Source: Sphingorhabdus sp. EL138
Lineage (GTDB): Bacteria > Pseudomonadota > Alphaproteobacteria > Sphingomonadales > Sphingomonadaceae
Length of the DNA: 64,000 bases
NCBI RefSeq assembly: GCF_945890115.1
Contig: NZ_CAMDCK010000001.1
Span: forward strand, 147,020-211,019
Direction: 5' to 3'
This document shows, piece by piece, positions 32,986 to 42,569 of this stretch. Each line of letters opens with the position of its first letter. Within the stretch, counting starts at the first letter, position 1. The notes below the pieces were generated by a model. It was not told the origin of the DNA. It searched no databases and saw nothing but the letters and a program-made list of their open reading frames with translations. Both the position numbers and the translations under genes were made by a program.

Positions 32986-33509
32986 CGGCCAACGAGTTCA
33001 GCCATGTGGTCAAGCTTTCCGAAGTGGGAAGCCATAGCCGCAATCTGCAACTGTCCGCAGACGCGGCGGCGCGTGCTGGCCTGATGGCGCGTTTTGATCT
33101 GGCTGCATTGGATTCGCTCAAGGCGGAGATTTCGCTGGCACATGATGCCGAAGGCGTGGTGGCAACTGGCCGTTTCTCCGCTGACCTTGCGCAATATTGC
33201 ATTGCCTCGCACGACCCTGTTCCTGCCAAAATGGACGAAGTGGTGCATATCCGTTTCATCCCCGAACCCGTTATGAGCGGCGAAGTTGAACTTGAGTTGG
33301 AAGCCGGCGATTGCGACACGATGTTCCACGATGGCCAGACTATCGATCTGGGCGAAGCAGTGGCCCAATCGCTTGGCCTTGCGCTGAACCCATATCCACG
33401 CAGCCCGGAGGCAGAGAAAATGCTCAAGGCGGCTGGTGTAAAGAGCGAGGAAGATGTGGCCCCGACGGGCGCGCTGGCTGGCCTCAAGGACTTGTTGGCG
33501 AAAAAATGA
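32979..33509 (+). CDS. yceD: YceD family protein (DUF177)
   Basis: 176 residues. DUF177 members carry a conserved pair of short motifs; here they read LAQYCIASHDPVPAKMDEVVHIRF (CIASHDPVPA) and EAGDCDTMFHDGQTIDLGEAVAQSLGLALNPYPR (IDLGEAVAQSLGLAL, NPYPRSP). The cysteines stand where many members have metal-binding cysteines. YceD is connected with 23S rRNA accumulation in plants and bacteria; the mechanism is unclear. It overlaps the upstream chaperone gene. No rpmF follows, unlike the common yceD-rpmF arrangement. Confidence 0.88.
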   Translation: MVTANEFSHVVKLSEVGSHSRNLQLSADAAARAGLMARFDLAALDSLKAEISLAHDAEGVVATGRFSADLAQYCIASHDPVPAKMDEVVHIRFIPEPVMSGEVELELEAGDCDTMFHDGQTIDLGEAVAQSLGLALNPYPRSPEAEKMLKAAGVKSEEDVAPTGALAGLKDLLAKK

Positions 33510-33521
33510 TTGCCGCACGCC

Positions 33522-34124
33522 ATGTTTGACGTGGCGCTTCGCCGGTTCGTCGACCCTGCACTTAACCGCATAGCGGCTGGGGTCGTCGACGCCCGCATTT
33601 CGGCAAATATGTTGACGATCAGCGGCGCAGGGCTTGCGCTGGCTGCTGCGTTTTTCATCACCCAGTCAAATTTTGCAGCAGCCTTAGGCTTGATCCTGCT
33701 CAACCGGATCGTTGACGGGTTGGATGGCGCGGTGGCCCGTATCAAAGGGCCAACAGAGTTTGGCGGCTATCTCGACACCATCTGCGATTATATTTTCTAT
33801 CTCTCCATTCCGGTGGCGTTTGGATTGATGGACCAGTTTAACCAAATACCCGCTTTGCTGCTGGTCGCCAGCTTCACGCTGACCGCTGTAAGCTTTCTGG
33901 CCTTTGCCGCCATTGCCGCGCGGCAGGTGTCCGACGACGGCGCGCATGGGCCAAAGGCATTTATCTATTCAACGGGGTTGATGGAGGGCGCGGAGACCAT
34001 CGCGTTTTTCGCGCTATTTTGCCTGTTTCCTAGCTTTTTCCCGACATTAGCGATCATCTTCGCTGCATTATGCCTACTGACGGTCCTGCAACGTTTCATC
34101 CTCGCAGCAAAAAGTTTCGGCTAA
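33522..34124 (+). CDS. CDP-alcohol phosphatidyltransferase family protein
   Basis: 200 residues from ATG 33522 (MFDVALRR); a TTG at 33510 is possible. About six membrane helices. The family signature is complete, spanning about residues 64-92: RIVDGLDGAVAR, then GPTEFGGYLDTICD, with the four Asp that bind two metals. It transfers a phosphatidyl group from CDP-diacylglycerol to an alcohol; the alcohol cannot be told from sequence. The stop overlaps the converging reductase gene by four bases. Confidence 0.9.
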   Translation: MFDVALRRFVDPALNRIAAGVVDARISANMLTISGAGLALAAAFFITQSNFAAALGLILLNRIVDGLDGAVARIKGPTEFGGYLDTICDYIFYLSIPVAFGLMDQFNQIPALLLVASFTLTAVSFLAFAAIAARQVSDDGAHGPKAFIYSTGLMEGAETIAFFALFCLFPSFFPTLAIIFAALCLLTVLQRFILAAKSFG

Positions 34125-35581
34125 CCGCGTTGCCAGCGGAACCAGCGTTCGGCCCATTTCAACAGGCCCTCGGGTTTGCGCGCAAGGCCAAATTGCCCCG
34201 CAGCATATTTATTCGCCTCGGCCCATGTGGGATAAGGGTGAATGGTCTGAAGGATACTGCGCAGGCCCATATTGTGCTTCATGGCAAAGGTGACCTCAGC
34301 GAGAATTTCGCCTGCATTCTGACCAATGATCGTCGCGCCCAATATCCGGTCGCTACCCTTTGCCGTCAGGATTTTCACAAAACCATGCGCCTCGCTTTCG
34401 GCAATGGCGCGGTCAAGGTCGTCCAGATCATAACGCGTGATATCAAAGGAAAGACCCTGCGCTTCGGCTTCGGCTTGCGTCAGGCCAACCGTCGCCAACT
34501 CCGGTTCGGTATAGGTCACGCGCGGCAGGACGCGATAATCGGTACGGTATTTTTTGAAGGGCCGCGCCAGCGCGTTCACGCTGGCATACCAAGCCTCATG
34601 ACTGCCGCCATGGGTAAGCTGCTGACGTCCCGCCACATCGCCGGCGCATAAAATATGTGGCAGGTTGGTGCGCAGAAATACGTCGTTTTCCAAACGTCCA
34701 TCGACGATTAGCCCAAGCTCTTCCAAACCAAAGCCGGCAACGCGGGGCGTGCGCCCGACCGCAATGATGATGTCATCATATGCAATTTCTGCCGCGCCAT
34801 TCGGTCCAGCCACAATGAGCGTCTTATTTGCCTCAAACCGCAATGCGCGATGGTGGGTAAGGACTGACACGCCTTCCGATTCCAGGCGCGCCGTTACGCA
34901 TGCTGCAGCGTCGGCATCTTCCTTCAACAGCAAACGTTCCGCCATTTCGATTATGGTGACGTTTGACCCAAGCCGCTGAAAGGCCTGCGCCAGTTCACAG
35001 CCGATCGGCCCGCCACCCAAGATGACGAGCCTGTCCGGCGCGGCAGAACGCATGGCCATGGCGTCCCACAAAGTTTCGCTGGTTAGGTATCCGCTATTCT
35101 CCACACCGGGTAGCGGCGGAATCAGCGGCGTTGCGCCTGTGGCGATGATAAAGGATTTGGCCGTTAATCGCCGTGCGCCGTCAATCTCGACCGTCCACGG
35201 GTCGACGAAACGCGCATAGCCTTGCACGCAGTCGACCCCAAGGCCGGTAAAGCGTTCAACGCTATCATGTGGTTCAATAGCTGTGATGACGTCCCGGACG
35301 CGGCGCATCACGGCGGGGAAGTCAATGATAGGCGCACCCACGTCAATACCAAAGCGCGCGGCATCGGCAATCTGGTGCGCGACCTTGGCGCTTTTGATGA
35401 GCGCCTTGGATGGCACGCATCCGGTGTTCAGGCAGTCCCCGCCCATCTCATGCGCTTCAATCAACGTCACCTTGGCCTGCACCATTGCCGCGATATAGGC
35501 CGAGACCAAGCCCGCAGAACCCGCGCCAATGACGATAAGATTGCGGTCAAACCGTTTGGGTTTTTTCCAGCGTTCAGCCAC
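34121..35581 (-). CDS. FAD-dependent pyridine nucleotide-disulfide oxidoreductase (MerA-like)
   Basis: About 486 residues from a GTG at 35581 (VAERWKKP), which overlaps the upstream VTT gene by 8 bases; the longer frame is inside that gene. It has the FAD motif VIGAGSAGLVSAY, the redox-active GGDCLNTGCVPSKALI, the NAD(P) motif VILGGGPIGCELAQAF, CAGDVAGRQQLTH and the C-terminal dimer domain HPYPTWAEANKYAAG. There is no MerA heavy-metal domain and no C-terminal vicinal cysteine pair, so mercury reduction is unlikely. The substrate is unknown. It is probably cotranscribed with the membrane protein upstream. Confidence 0.88.
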   Translation of the reverse strand: MAERWKKPKRFDRNLIVIGAGSAGLVSAYIAAMVQAKVTLIEAHEMGGDCLNTGCVPSKALIKSAKVAHQIADAARFGIDVGAPIIDFPAVMRRVRDVITAIEPHDSVERFTGLGVDCVQGYARFVDPWTVEIDGARRLTAKSFIIATGATPLIPPLPGVENSGYLTSETLWDAMAMRSAAPDRLVILGGGPIGCELAQAFQRLGSNVTIIEMAERLLLKEDADAAACVTARLESEGVSVLTHHRALRFEANKTLIVAGPNGAAEIAYDDIIIAVGRTPRVAGFGLEELGLIVDGRLENDVFLRTNLPHILCAGDVAGRQQLTHGGSHEAWYASVNALARPFKKYRTDYRVLPRVTYTEPELATVGLTQAEAEAQGLSFDITRYDLDDLDRAIAESEAHGFVKILTAKGSDRILGATIIGQNAGEILAEVTFAMKHNMGLRSILQTIHPYPTWAEANKYAAGQFGLARKPEGLLKWAERWFRWQRG

Positions 35582-36251
35582 GGCTGCGTTGTACCAAAGC
35601 GACAAGGCCTTTTGCCACCCAAGGGAAAAGCGCGAGCGCGACAAAAGAGGCAATTAGCATTGGCGACAACAGACCAGAGGTGCTTTCGATCAGGCTAATC
35701 TGCGTGCCCGCATTCACGAATACGATGGTCGCAGGCAGCATGCCCAATTGGCTGACCCAGAAAAATGTCCCGGTTTTGATGCGCGTAAGACCCATTAAAA
35801 GGTTGATGACGAAAAACGGGAAGACAGGAATCAGGCGCAGCGTGAAAAGATAGAAAGCGCCATCCTTTTCTAGGCCTTGGTCAATCGCGCGCAGACGTTC
35901 CCCAAATTTGCCTTGGACCCATTCGCGCAACACGAAACGGGCGCTTAAAAACGCCAAGGTCGCCCCCAAGGTGGAGGCAAAAGAAACGATGATTGTGCCA
36001 ACCACCACGCCGAACAATGCGCCCGCAATCAATGTCATGATCGCGGCACCGGGAATTGAAAGCCCCGTCACCGCGACATATAGGATGAAGAACCCGGCGA
36101 TATAGAGGACGGGATTGGCATCCTTCGCCGCGACGATATCTGCTTGGCTGGCCTTGAAGTTTTCGAGGCTCAGAATCTGGCCAAGATCGAAAACGACATA
36201 CGCAACAATTGCGCCAAGCAGAACAAGGACCAAGATTGCTTTTTTCATCAC
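35574..36251 (-). CDS. TVP38/TMEM64 (VTT domain) membrane protein
   Basis: 225 residues with about five membrane helices. The VTT/SNARE-associated domain shows LSIPGAAIMTLIAGALFG, the loop SASTLGATLAFLSARFVLREWV (here GATLAFLSARFVLRE), LRLIPVFPFFVINLLMG and VFVNAGTQ. DedA/VTT proteins act as lipid scramblases or in membrane homeostasis. It overlaps the MerA-like reductase gene downstream, a pairing seen in other bacteria, sometimes as a fusion. Confidence 0.9.
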   Translation of the reverse strand: MMKKAILVLVLLGAIVAYVVFDLGQILSLENFKASQADIVAAKDANPVLYIAGFFILYVAVTGLSIPGAAIMTLIAGALFGVVVGTIIVSFASTLGATLAFLSARFVLREWVQGKFGERLRAIDQGLEKDGAFYLFTLRLIPVFPFFVINLLMGLTRIKTGTFFWVSQLGMLPATIVFVNAGTQISLIESTSGLLSPMLIASFVALALFPWVAKGLVALVQRSRG

Positions 36252-36279
36252 GGCCCCGGCTATGCGCCCCTATCTAGAA

Positions 36280-36783
36280 TCAAAACGGCACGTCGTCGTC
36301 AAGGTCATTATCAAAGTCGCCACCGCCAAAGCCGCCTGACGATCCGCCGCTGCTATTACCGCTGCCACCGGATCCACCGCCAGATGATGCGCCGCCACCC
36401 CAGCTATCGCCGCCGCCGCCTGATCCGCCTTTGGGACCGTCGAGCATCACCAGCTTGCCATCAAAACCGGCCACCGAAACTTCGGTCGTGTAACGGTCAT
36501 TGCCTGATGCATCCTGCCATTTACGCGTACGCAATTGACCCTCAATATACACCTTGCTGCCTTTTTTTAAGAATCGCTCGGCCACGCCGACAAGGCCGTC
36601 CGAATTGAGCACAACGCTGTGCCATTCGGTGCGTTCCTTTTTTTCGCCCGTGGTGCGGTCTTTCCAATCTTCCGACGTTGCGATGCGCAAATTGCAGATG
36701 CGGCCGCCATTCTGGAAGGATTTGACTTCAGGATCCGCGCCCAAATTGCCAACGATGATGACTTTATTGACGCTTCCCGCCAT
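36280..36783 (-). CDS. ssb: Single-stranded DNA-binding protein
   Basis: 167 residues: an OB-fold (about 1-110, [49 protein letters not shown]), a Gly/Ser-rich linker and the acidic tail DDDVPF that docks partner proteins. It coats single-stranded DNA in replication, repair and recombination. It stands alone between the VTT and feoB genes, on the same strand as both. Confidence 0.97.
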   Translation of the reverse strand: MAGSVNKVIIVGNLGADPEVKSFQNGGRICNLRIATSEDWKDRTTGEKKERTEWHSVVLNSDGLVGVAERFLKKGSKVYIEGQLRTRKWQDASGNDRYTTEVSVAGFDGKLVMLDGPKGGSGGGGDSWGGGASSGGGSGGSGNSSGGSSGGFGGGDFDNDLDDDVPF

Positions 36784-36819
36784 GTTCCCGTCCTTTAAGT
36801 AAAATTTTCTGTCGGACTG

Positions 36820-38673
36820 CTATAAGCCGAAGGACCGCGCTGTCCAATATGTAATCCCAGCAGCCGCATACGCCAGCGCAAAAAGATAGCTGACCATGAA
36901 GATGGGCCATTTCCAGCCATTGGTTTCACGCCGTGTCACAGCAATGGTCGAGATGCATTGTGGCGCGAAAACAAACCAAGCGAGGAAAGCCAAGGCCGTC
37001 GCCAACGACCAATCCGCCGAAAGCTTTGGCCCAAGGCTGGTCGCCGCGGCATCTTCATCTGCCGCGTCAATGGCATAGACTGTTGCGAGCGCCGATACCG
37101 CAACTTCGCGCGCAGCCATTGCCGGGATGAGCGCCAAGGCAATATCATGGTTGAAGCCGATCGGGCGCACAATCGGTTCAAGCCCGTCGGCTATGCGGCC
37201 TGCAACCGAATATTCGACTTGCGAAACATTGCTGCCGTCTGGTGCCTTGGGAAAGCTTAACAGCGCCCATAAGATAATCGTAGCGGCGAAGATGATCGTC
37301 CCTGCGCGGCGCAAAAACACCCAAGCGCGCTGCCATAGGTTGATCGCAATATCACGCGGGCGCGGCCATTGGTAACGCGGCATTTCGATGAGGAAACTGC
37401 TCGTCCGGCTTTGCGTCACAAAGCGCTGAATGACCGCTGCTGCCAGCATGGCGCCCAATATACCTGCGATATACAGGCCGAAAAGGACAAGACCCTGAAG
37501 ACCGATGCCGGGGCCAACGCTGGAGGCAGGAATAAAGGCGCCAATGATGACGGTATAGACCGGCAGACGCGCCGAACAGGTCATCAGCGGCGCAATCAGG
37601 ATCGTCGCCAATCGCTCCTTTTGGTCCATGATCGTCCGCGTCGCCATAATGCCCGGAATCGCACAAGCGAAGGAGGACAATAAGGGTATGAAACTGTGCC
37701 CCGACAGGCCGACTGCTGCCATCATGCGATCCATCACAAAGGCCGCGCGAGTCATATAGCCCGATGCCTCAAGCACCAAGATGAAGAGGAACAGGATCAA
37801 AATTTGCGGCAAGAATACAATCACGGAACCCACGCCAGCGATCACACCATCTGTTAAAAACGAGCGTAGATATCCGTTGGGTAGGACATTTTTGATGCCA
37901 TCGCTGAGCAACGCAAAGCCGCTTTCAATCCAGCCAATGGGCGCTTCGGACCAACCGTACACCGCCTGAAACATCAGGAACAAAAGGCCCAATAATATCA
38001 CGACGCCGCCCACCGGATGCAGCAGAACTGCGTCCAACCTGCGTGTCCATTGGCGGCCAGCGGCTTCGCTGATGATTGCCGAGCGGGCAATGTCGCGGGC
38101 GCGCTGATTCTGGGCGCCAAAGGATGTCGCGACGGGTTCAATCGACGCGACGGGATTTTTGAGCGCGCCATCAAGCGCCGTCATTAAGGGTTCAAGCCCG
38201 CGACGGCGGACCGCAACGGTTTCAATCACCGGCACGCCCAGCGCGCGGGCCAGTGCCTGCGCATCAAGCCGAAGGCCATCGCGTTCGGCAAGATCAACCA
38301 TGTTCAGCGCGACCACCGTCGGCAGGCCTTGCGCAATCAGTTCAAGCGCAAAGCGCAAATGATTGTCGAGATTGCCCGCATCGAGCACAATCAATAATGC
38401 GTCCGGGCGGCGGTGCCCGGAAAGATTGCCCAAAACAACATCGCGCGTGACGGCTTCGTCAAGGCTGTCGGGATCCAAGCTATAAGCGCCGGGCAAGTCG
38501 ATCATTTCAACCGGACGCCCATCGGCAAAAGAGGCGCGGCCCGATTTGCGTTCAACCGTGACGCCGGGATAATTGGCAATTTTCTGCCGCGCGCCGGTCA
38601 ATGCATTGAACAGCGCACTTTTGCCGGCATTGGGGTTACCGACCAATGCGACTAGAGGGGGTAGTTGCGTCAT
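36820..38673 (-). CDS. feoB: Ferrous iron transporter FeoB
   Basis: 617 residues from the ATG that overlaps the feoA stop. The N-terminal G domain has GNPNAGKSALFNALTG, the G3 motif DLPGAYSL and NMVDLAE, then the GDI-like spacer and a membrane part with two Gate repeats (FACAIPGIMATRTI, and PAMAAREVAVSALATVYAI). It is shorter than E. coli FeoB, but the core is complete; the C-terminus reads VFAPQCISTIAVTRRETNGWKW (APQCISTI). It imports Fe(II). Confidence 0.97.
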   Translation of the reverse strand: MTQLPPLVALVGNPNAGKSALFNALTGARQKIANYPGVTVERKSGRASFADGRPVEMIDLPGAYSLDPDSLDEAVTRDVVLGNLSGHRRPDALLIVLDAGNLDNHLRFALELIAQGLPTVVALNMVDLAERDGLRLDAQALARALGVPVIETVAVRRRGLEPLMTALDGALKNPVASIEPVATSFGAQNQRARDIARSAIISEAAGRQWTRRLDAVLLHPVGGVVILLGLLFLMFQAVYGWSEAPIGWIESGFALLSDGIKNVLPNGYLRSFLTDGVIAGVGSVIVFLPQILILFLFILVLEASGYMTRAAFVMDRMMAAVGLSGHSFIPLLSSFACAIPGIMATRTIMDQKERLATILIAPLMTCSARLPVYTVIIGAFIPASSVGPGIGLQGLVLFGLYIAGILGAMLAAAVIQRFVTQSRTSSFLIEMPRYQWPRPRDIAINLWQRAWVFLRRAGTIIFAATIILWALLSFPKAPDGSNVSQVEYSVAGRIADGLEPIVRPIGFNHDIALALIPAMAAREVAVSALATVYAIDAADEDAAATSLGPKLSADWSLATALAFLAWFVFAPQCISTIAVTRRETNGWKWPIFMVSYLFALAYAAAGITYWTARSFGL

Positions 38674-38927
38674 GCGGATAACTCGCAATCAATCGCGGCG
38701 GCCACCTTCGTGCGCAACGCGACGGTCATGCGGCCAACCCGGACGGCCAATGGATCACGCCACATCAATATGCCCTTATGCAACACCTCTATTGTCACCC
38801 CAGTTTCAAAACCCAGCGCGCGCAAACGATGCCCCTCTTGATCGGGCAAGGATTCCCAATCAATGGCCCGAATGAGGGCGATTTGGTTCAACGGAAGATG
38901 GTCAAGTTGCACGAATGCTATTTGCAA
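38670..38927 (-). CDS. feoA: Ferrous iron transport protein FeoA
   Basis: 85 residues with an SH3-like FeoA domain: LRALGFETGVTIEVLHKG and the closing DPLAVRVGRMTVALRTKVA (GRMTVALR). FeoA supports FeoB. The two genes overlap by four bases (ATGA). No Fur box could be confirmed in the short space before it, and no feoC is present. Confidence 0.93.
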   Translation of the reverse strand: MQIAFVQLDHLPLNQIALIRAIDWESLPDQEGHRLRALGFETGVTIEVLHKGILMWRDPLAVRVGRMTVALRTKVAAAIDCELSA

Positions 38928-38959
38928 CCGATTCGCAATAACATCAATAGGGATTTGCG

Positions 38960-39628
38960 TTAACGCGCAGGATAGCGCAGCCGACCGATGAAACGTGACA
39001 GACTTGGCGTATAGTCCTTGCGCTGCTTTGCCTGATATTTCACTTTTTCAATCTGCATCACATTGTCGATCCGGCGGTCCAGAAAGGCGCGGGTATCAGC
39101 AAAGTTTTCGCTATCATCATTGACGAAAACGCTCAAGGTGCTTCCATAAACCGCCGATAACGTCATGCGCTTGGTATAATGATTAAGGTCTGTGGCGTTA
39201 TCGCCGGCCAGTCGCCAAATGCGATCCGCCGAACGCCAGCCCATTTTTGCGGCCCGCGCGAGATTCATTGGCATCGCCATGATGGCCAGCGCACGGCGCA
39301 AGGATTCCCGGTCCGGTGCCATGATGTCTAGCCGAGTCGCAACCAAGGCCGTAATCCGGTCTCGGATCTTCATCGCGTTCAGCGTTTCCACAGGCAGGCG
39401 GCGGGCGAGTTCCAGATCAACGCCTTCGACCCATGCGTCGATTATGTCGATGGCCTTGCCCTTGTACGCGAGCATGGCAACGTCGCGGTCAACGCCCATC
39501 TCATCCGCGGCGGCATGGACGGCGGCTTCGGACCATCCGTCAAAGCCGGCATGGCGGCCAATGGCGGGGGCAAGGGCGACGCGAATTTCATCAATCGTCG
39601 GGTCAGAGGGAAGAGCGTTTTCGGACAT
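38960..39628 (-). CDS. COQ9 family protein
   Basis: 222 residues from ATG 39628 (MSENALPSD). The N-terminal part is TetR-like (FDGWSEAAVHAAADEMGVD), and the COQ9 part has MKIRDRITALVATRLDIMAPDRESLRRALAI (IRDRITALV) and LAGDNATDLNHYTKRMTLSAVYGSTL (DLNHYTKRMTLSAVY). COQ9 binds lipids and presents substrate to the ubiquinone hydroxylase COQ7 in mitochondria. The gene ends 32 bases before feoA on the same strand. Confidence 0.92.
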   Translation of the reverse strand: MSENALPSDPTIDEIRVALAPAIGRHAGFDGWSEAAVHAAADEMGVDRDVAMLAYKGKAIDIIDAWVEGVDLELARRLPVETLNAMKIRDRITALVATRLDIMAPDRESLRRALAIMAMPMNLARAAKMGWRSADRIWRLAGDNATDLNHYTKRMTLSAVYGSTLSVFVNDDSENFADTRAFLDRRIDNVMQIEKVKYQAKQRKDYTPSLSRFIGRLRYPAR

Positions 39629-39666
39629 AAAGGCTATGTAGGCGTTCGCCGCGTTCAAGAAAAGGG

Positions 39667-40539
39667 CTATTGCTTTCGCACAAGAACCAGCGCGATCATA
39701 ATAAGCGCACTGCCCATAAAATCCATTGGTGTCAGCATCTCACCAAAGGCCAACCAGCCAGCCGTCGCCGACAGAGCGGGTTGCAACAGCAAGGCAAGCC
39801 CGATCACCAATGGGCTGAAATGCGGCAAAGCATAAGTGAGGCAGCCTTGACCGAAAAATTGCGAGGTAAAGGCGAGCAGGAGGACAGGCCACCAAACCGC
39901 GGGAATGATCTGTTCATCTGCAAACACCGCGCCGGCAAAAAGGACAACAGCCGCAACGGCGCTCGCCATACCCAGCGCACCCCAGCTTTCGGTGTTTTGC
40001 CGCATCTTCATCATCAGCACCAAATAGACGGTATAGGTCAGCCCAGCGCCAAGCGACAAAAGGTCGCCGGTAAAGTGGCGCGGGGACAGCTCAAGGCTTT
40101 GGCCCATCAATAAGGCTGCGCCGACAAAAGCGAACATCACGGCCATGCTTTCCCATTTCGAAGGCATTTTGCGTGCTACAAGGACGCCATAAATCACCAG
40201 CAATAGGCTGGCACAATTGGCGAACAGCGTCGCATTGGCCATTTTTGTCTGAAAAATGCCAATATGCCACAAGATGATATCGACACCGAAAAACAGGCCC
40301 GCGATGATTGCGATCCAAAAGGTAGGTTGGCTGACCGCAGAAAAGCGAAACCCGAACCGGTAGCCCACAAACAGCAAAAATGGCACAGCCAGCGCCAGCC
40401 GCCAGAACCCAGTCGCGATCGGTCCGCTATCTGCGTAGCGCACAAGCAATGGGCCAAAAGCAATCGCAACATTGCCCGCAAGCAATGCGGCAAAGGCAAG
40501 CAAGCTTGGCGATTGTTGATGGAAAATCTTCTGCTGCAT
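39667..40539 (-). CDS. EamA/DMT family transporter
   Basis: 290 residues from ATG 40539; another Met five codons upstream is possible. Ten membrane helices in two EamA repeats; marks are GPLLVRYADSGPIATGFWRL, VIYGVLVARKMP, GLTYTVYLVLMMKM and LQPALSATAGWLAFGEML. The substrate cannot be predicted. It diverges from the old yellow enzyme gene, with 72 bases in between. Confidence 0.9.
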   Translation of the reverse strand: MQQKIFHQQSPSLLAFAALLAGNVAIAFGPLLVRYADSGPIATGFWRLALAVPFLLFVGYRFGFRFSAVSQPTFWIAIIAGLFFGVDIILWHIGIFQTKMANATLFANCASLLLVIYGVLVARKMPSKWESMAVMFAFVGAALLMGQSLELSPRHFTGDLLSLGAGLTYTVYLVLMMKMRQNTESWGALGMASAVAAVVLFAGAVFADEQIIPAVWWPVLLLAFTSQFFGQGCLTYALPHFSPLVIGLALLLQPALSATAGWLAFGEMLTPMDFMGSALIMIALVLVRKQ

Positions 40540-40611
40540 AAACCCCCGTTGCAATTTGCAACTTTCATCCGCATCTTGGCTTCAAATTCACGCTTAATGA
40601 CAGGAAATCGC

Positions 40612-41706
40612 ATGACTGCAACTTTGTTCGACCCGATTACACTTGGGGCCATCTCCGCGCCCAATCGCATATTGATGTCGCCGTTGACCCGCGGACGCAG
40701 TGAAGGCGAACATGTACCTTTGTCCGACCTGAAGGCAGAATATTACAGCCAGCGCAGCAGCGCAGGCCTGATCATCGCGGAAGCAACGGGCATTAGCCAA
40801 GAAGGCCTTGGTTGGCCATCGGCCCCCGGCATCTGGTCCGACGCACAAATCACCGCATGGAAACCCGTTACCCAAGCCGTCCATGACGCGGGCGGACGGA
40901 TCATCCTGCAATTGTGGCACATGGGCCGTCTTGTGCACCCGGATTTCTTGGGCGGCGCGCCATGTGTTTCGGCTTCGGCCACCACCGCGCCCGGCTATGC
41001 ACATACCGCAGAGGGCAAGAAGGATTATACCCAAGCCCGCGCGCTCGATATCTCGGAAATGCCGCGCATTGTGTCGGATTATGTCCATGCCGCGAAAAAC
41101 GCGATGGCCGCAGGTTTTGACGGGGTGCAGATTCACGCCGCCAATGGCTATTTGATTGACCAGTTCCTGCGCGATAACACCAATTTACGCACCGACGAGT
41201 ATGGCGGCCCGATTGAAAATCGTATCCGCTTGCTGCGCGAAGTGACCCAAGCCGTGGTTAACGCTGTGGGCGCGGATCGGACGTCGGTTCGCCTGTCCCC
41301 GAATGGGGAGACCCAAGGCGCGGACGACAGCAACCCCGTTGCATTGTTCACCGCTGCGGCCGCGGCGCTGCAGGATATCGGCATCGCCTTCCTTGAGCTG
41401 CGCGAAATCAAACCTTATGGTAATTTCGGACAAACTGAAGTGCCGCGCGTGTCGCCTGAGATCCGCCAGATATTCAAAGGCCCGCTGGTGCTGAACCAAG
41501 AATATACCAAGGAATTGGCGGATGCCGATCTGGCCTCTGGCCTTGCCGACGCGATCAGCTTTGGCCGTCCGTACATCAGCAACCCCGACCTTGTAGAGCG
41601 GTTGCGCATTGGGGCGGGCCTGACGCCGGATAATTTCAAAACTTGGTATTCGCCCGATGCGGAAGGCTATACCGATTATCCCTTCCTTGCACAGACGGAC
41701 GCATAA
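40612..41706 (+). CDS. Old yellow enzyme family alkene reductase
   Basis: 364 residues from ATG 40612, with AGGAA upstream. An FMN TIM barrel with the OYE marks RILMSPLTRGRS, QLWHMGRLVHP, GVQIHAANGYLIDQFLRD and RTDEYGGPIENRIRLL, and SFGRPYISNPDLVERL near the end. Substrate-binding His and Asn of the HxxN motif are present (IHAANG). It reduces activated C=C bonds with NAD(P)H; the physiological substrate is unknown. Confidence 0.95.
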   Translation: MTATLFDPITLGAISAPNRILMSPLTRGRSEGEHVPLSDLKAEYYSQRSSAGLIIAEATGISQEGLGWPSAPGIWSDAQITAWKPVTQAVHDAGGRIILQLWHMGRLVHPDFLGGAPCVSASATTAPGYAHTAEGKKDYTQARALDISEMPRIVSDYVHAAKNAMAAGFDGVQIHAANGYLIDQFLRDNTNLRTDEYGGPIENRIRLLREVTQAVVNAVGADRTSVRLSPNGETQGADDSNPVALFTAAAAALQDIGIAFLELREIKPYGNFGQTEVPRVSPEIRQIFKGPLVLNQEYTKELADADLASGLADAISFGRPYISNPDLVERLRIGAGLTPDNFKTWYSPDAEGYTDYPFLAQTDA

Positions 41707-41711
41707 CGCAC

Positions 41712-42503
41712 ATGATACAGGCGGGGCTTGGCCATTATGCGATAGCTATCCCCGCCTTGCTGCTTGTGCTGCTCGCAAGCGCCGAAGCGGTCTGGCCGCG
41801 CCGCGCATTGGTGTTGGGCCGAAGCCCACGGTGGCGCACGCACGCATTATTCTTCGTCAGCAACGCAGTCATCGGCCGACTGCTGTCGTTTTTGGTCGTG
41901 GTCGGCGTGGCTGCAAATTGGGCAGAGGTGCACCAGTTTGGCGCGCTCAATTTGGTCGCCTTACCCTTTTGGCTTGAGGCAGCAATCGCGTTTGTCATCC
42001 TTGATTTCGCCGTGTGGTTTCAGCATTTTTGGATGCATCGCAGCCCCTATCTGTGGCGGATGCATGCGGTCCACCATAGCGACCGCGATCTGGACGTGAC
42101 CACCGCGTTGCGGTTCCACCCGTTTGAACTGATTGTCTCGACATTCTACAAATCAGCGATTGTCGCATTGCTCGGTGTGCCGTTACTTGTCGTATTGGCG
42201 TTTGAAACATGGCTCAACGCCAATGCGCTGTTCAATCACAGCAATATCCGCCTACCACGCAAGCTTGACCGAATGTTGCGGCTGTTGTTGGTGACGCCCG
42301 ACATGCATCTGGTGCACCACAGCACTTTGGTTGAGGAACAGAAACATAATTTCGGTTTTGCGCTGACGCTTTGGGACCGCTGGTTTGGAACCTATTGGAC
42401 AGAGTCCATTTTAGGCGCCGAAAATCAGGAAATAGGCTTGGCAGAGGTCAACGATGCCCGTCCTTCAGGGTTCATCTGGAGCATGAAGCAACCCATGACG
42501 TAA
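41712..42503 (+). CDS. Sterol desaturase/fatty acid hydroxylase family protein
   Basis: 263 residues from ATG 41712 (MIQAGLGHY), six bases after the OYE stop. Several membrane helices. The di-iron His boxes are complete: HFWMH, HAVHH, HNNxN-like FNHSNI and HLVHH (DMHLVHHS). The family hydroxylates or desaturates lipids, sterols or carotenoids; which one is not decided by the sequence. It is probably cotranscribed with the OYE gene. Confidence 0.92.
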   Translation: MIQAGLGHYAIAIPALLLVLLASAEAVWPRRALVLGRSPRWRTHALFFVSNAVIGRLLSFLVVVGVAANWAEVHQFGALNLVALPFWLEAAIAFVILDFAVWFQHFWMHRSPYLWRMHAVHHSDRDLDVTTALRFHPFELIVSTFYKSAIVALLGVPLLVVLAFETWLNANALFNHSNIRLPRKLDRMLRLLLVTPDMHLVHHSTLVEEQKHNFGFALTLWDRWFGTYWTESILGAENQEIGLAEVNDARPSGFIWSMKQPMT

Positions 42504-42569
42504 CGGAATATAACGCCGTCTTGACCAGCGCGATTTTCCGGCGCATTTTTAATGCAGGGAGAGTTGAAA

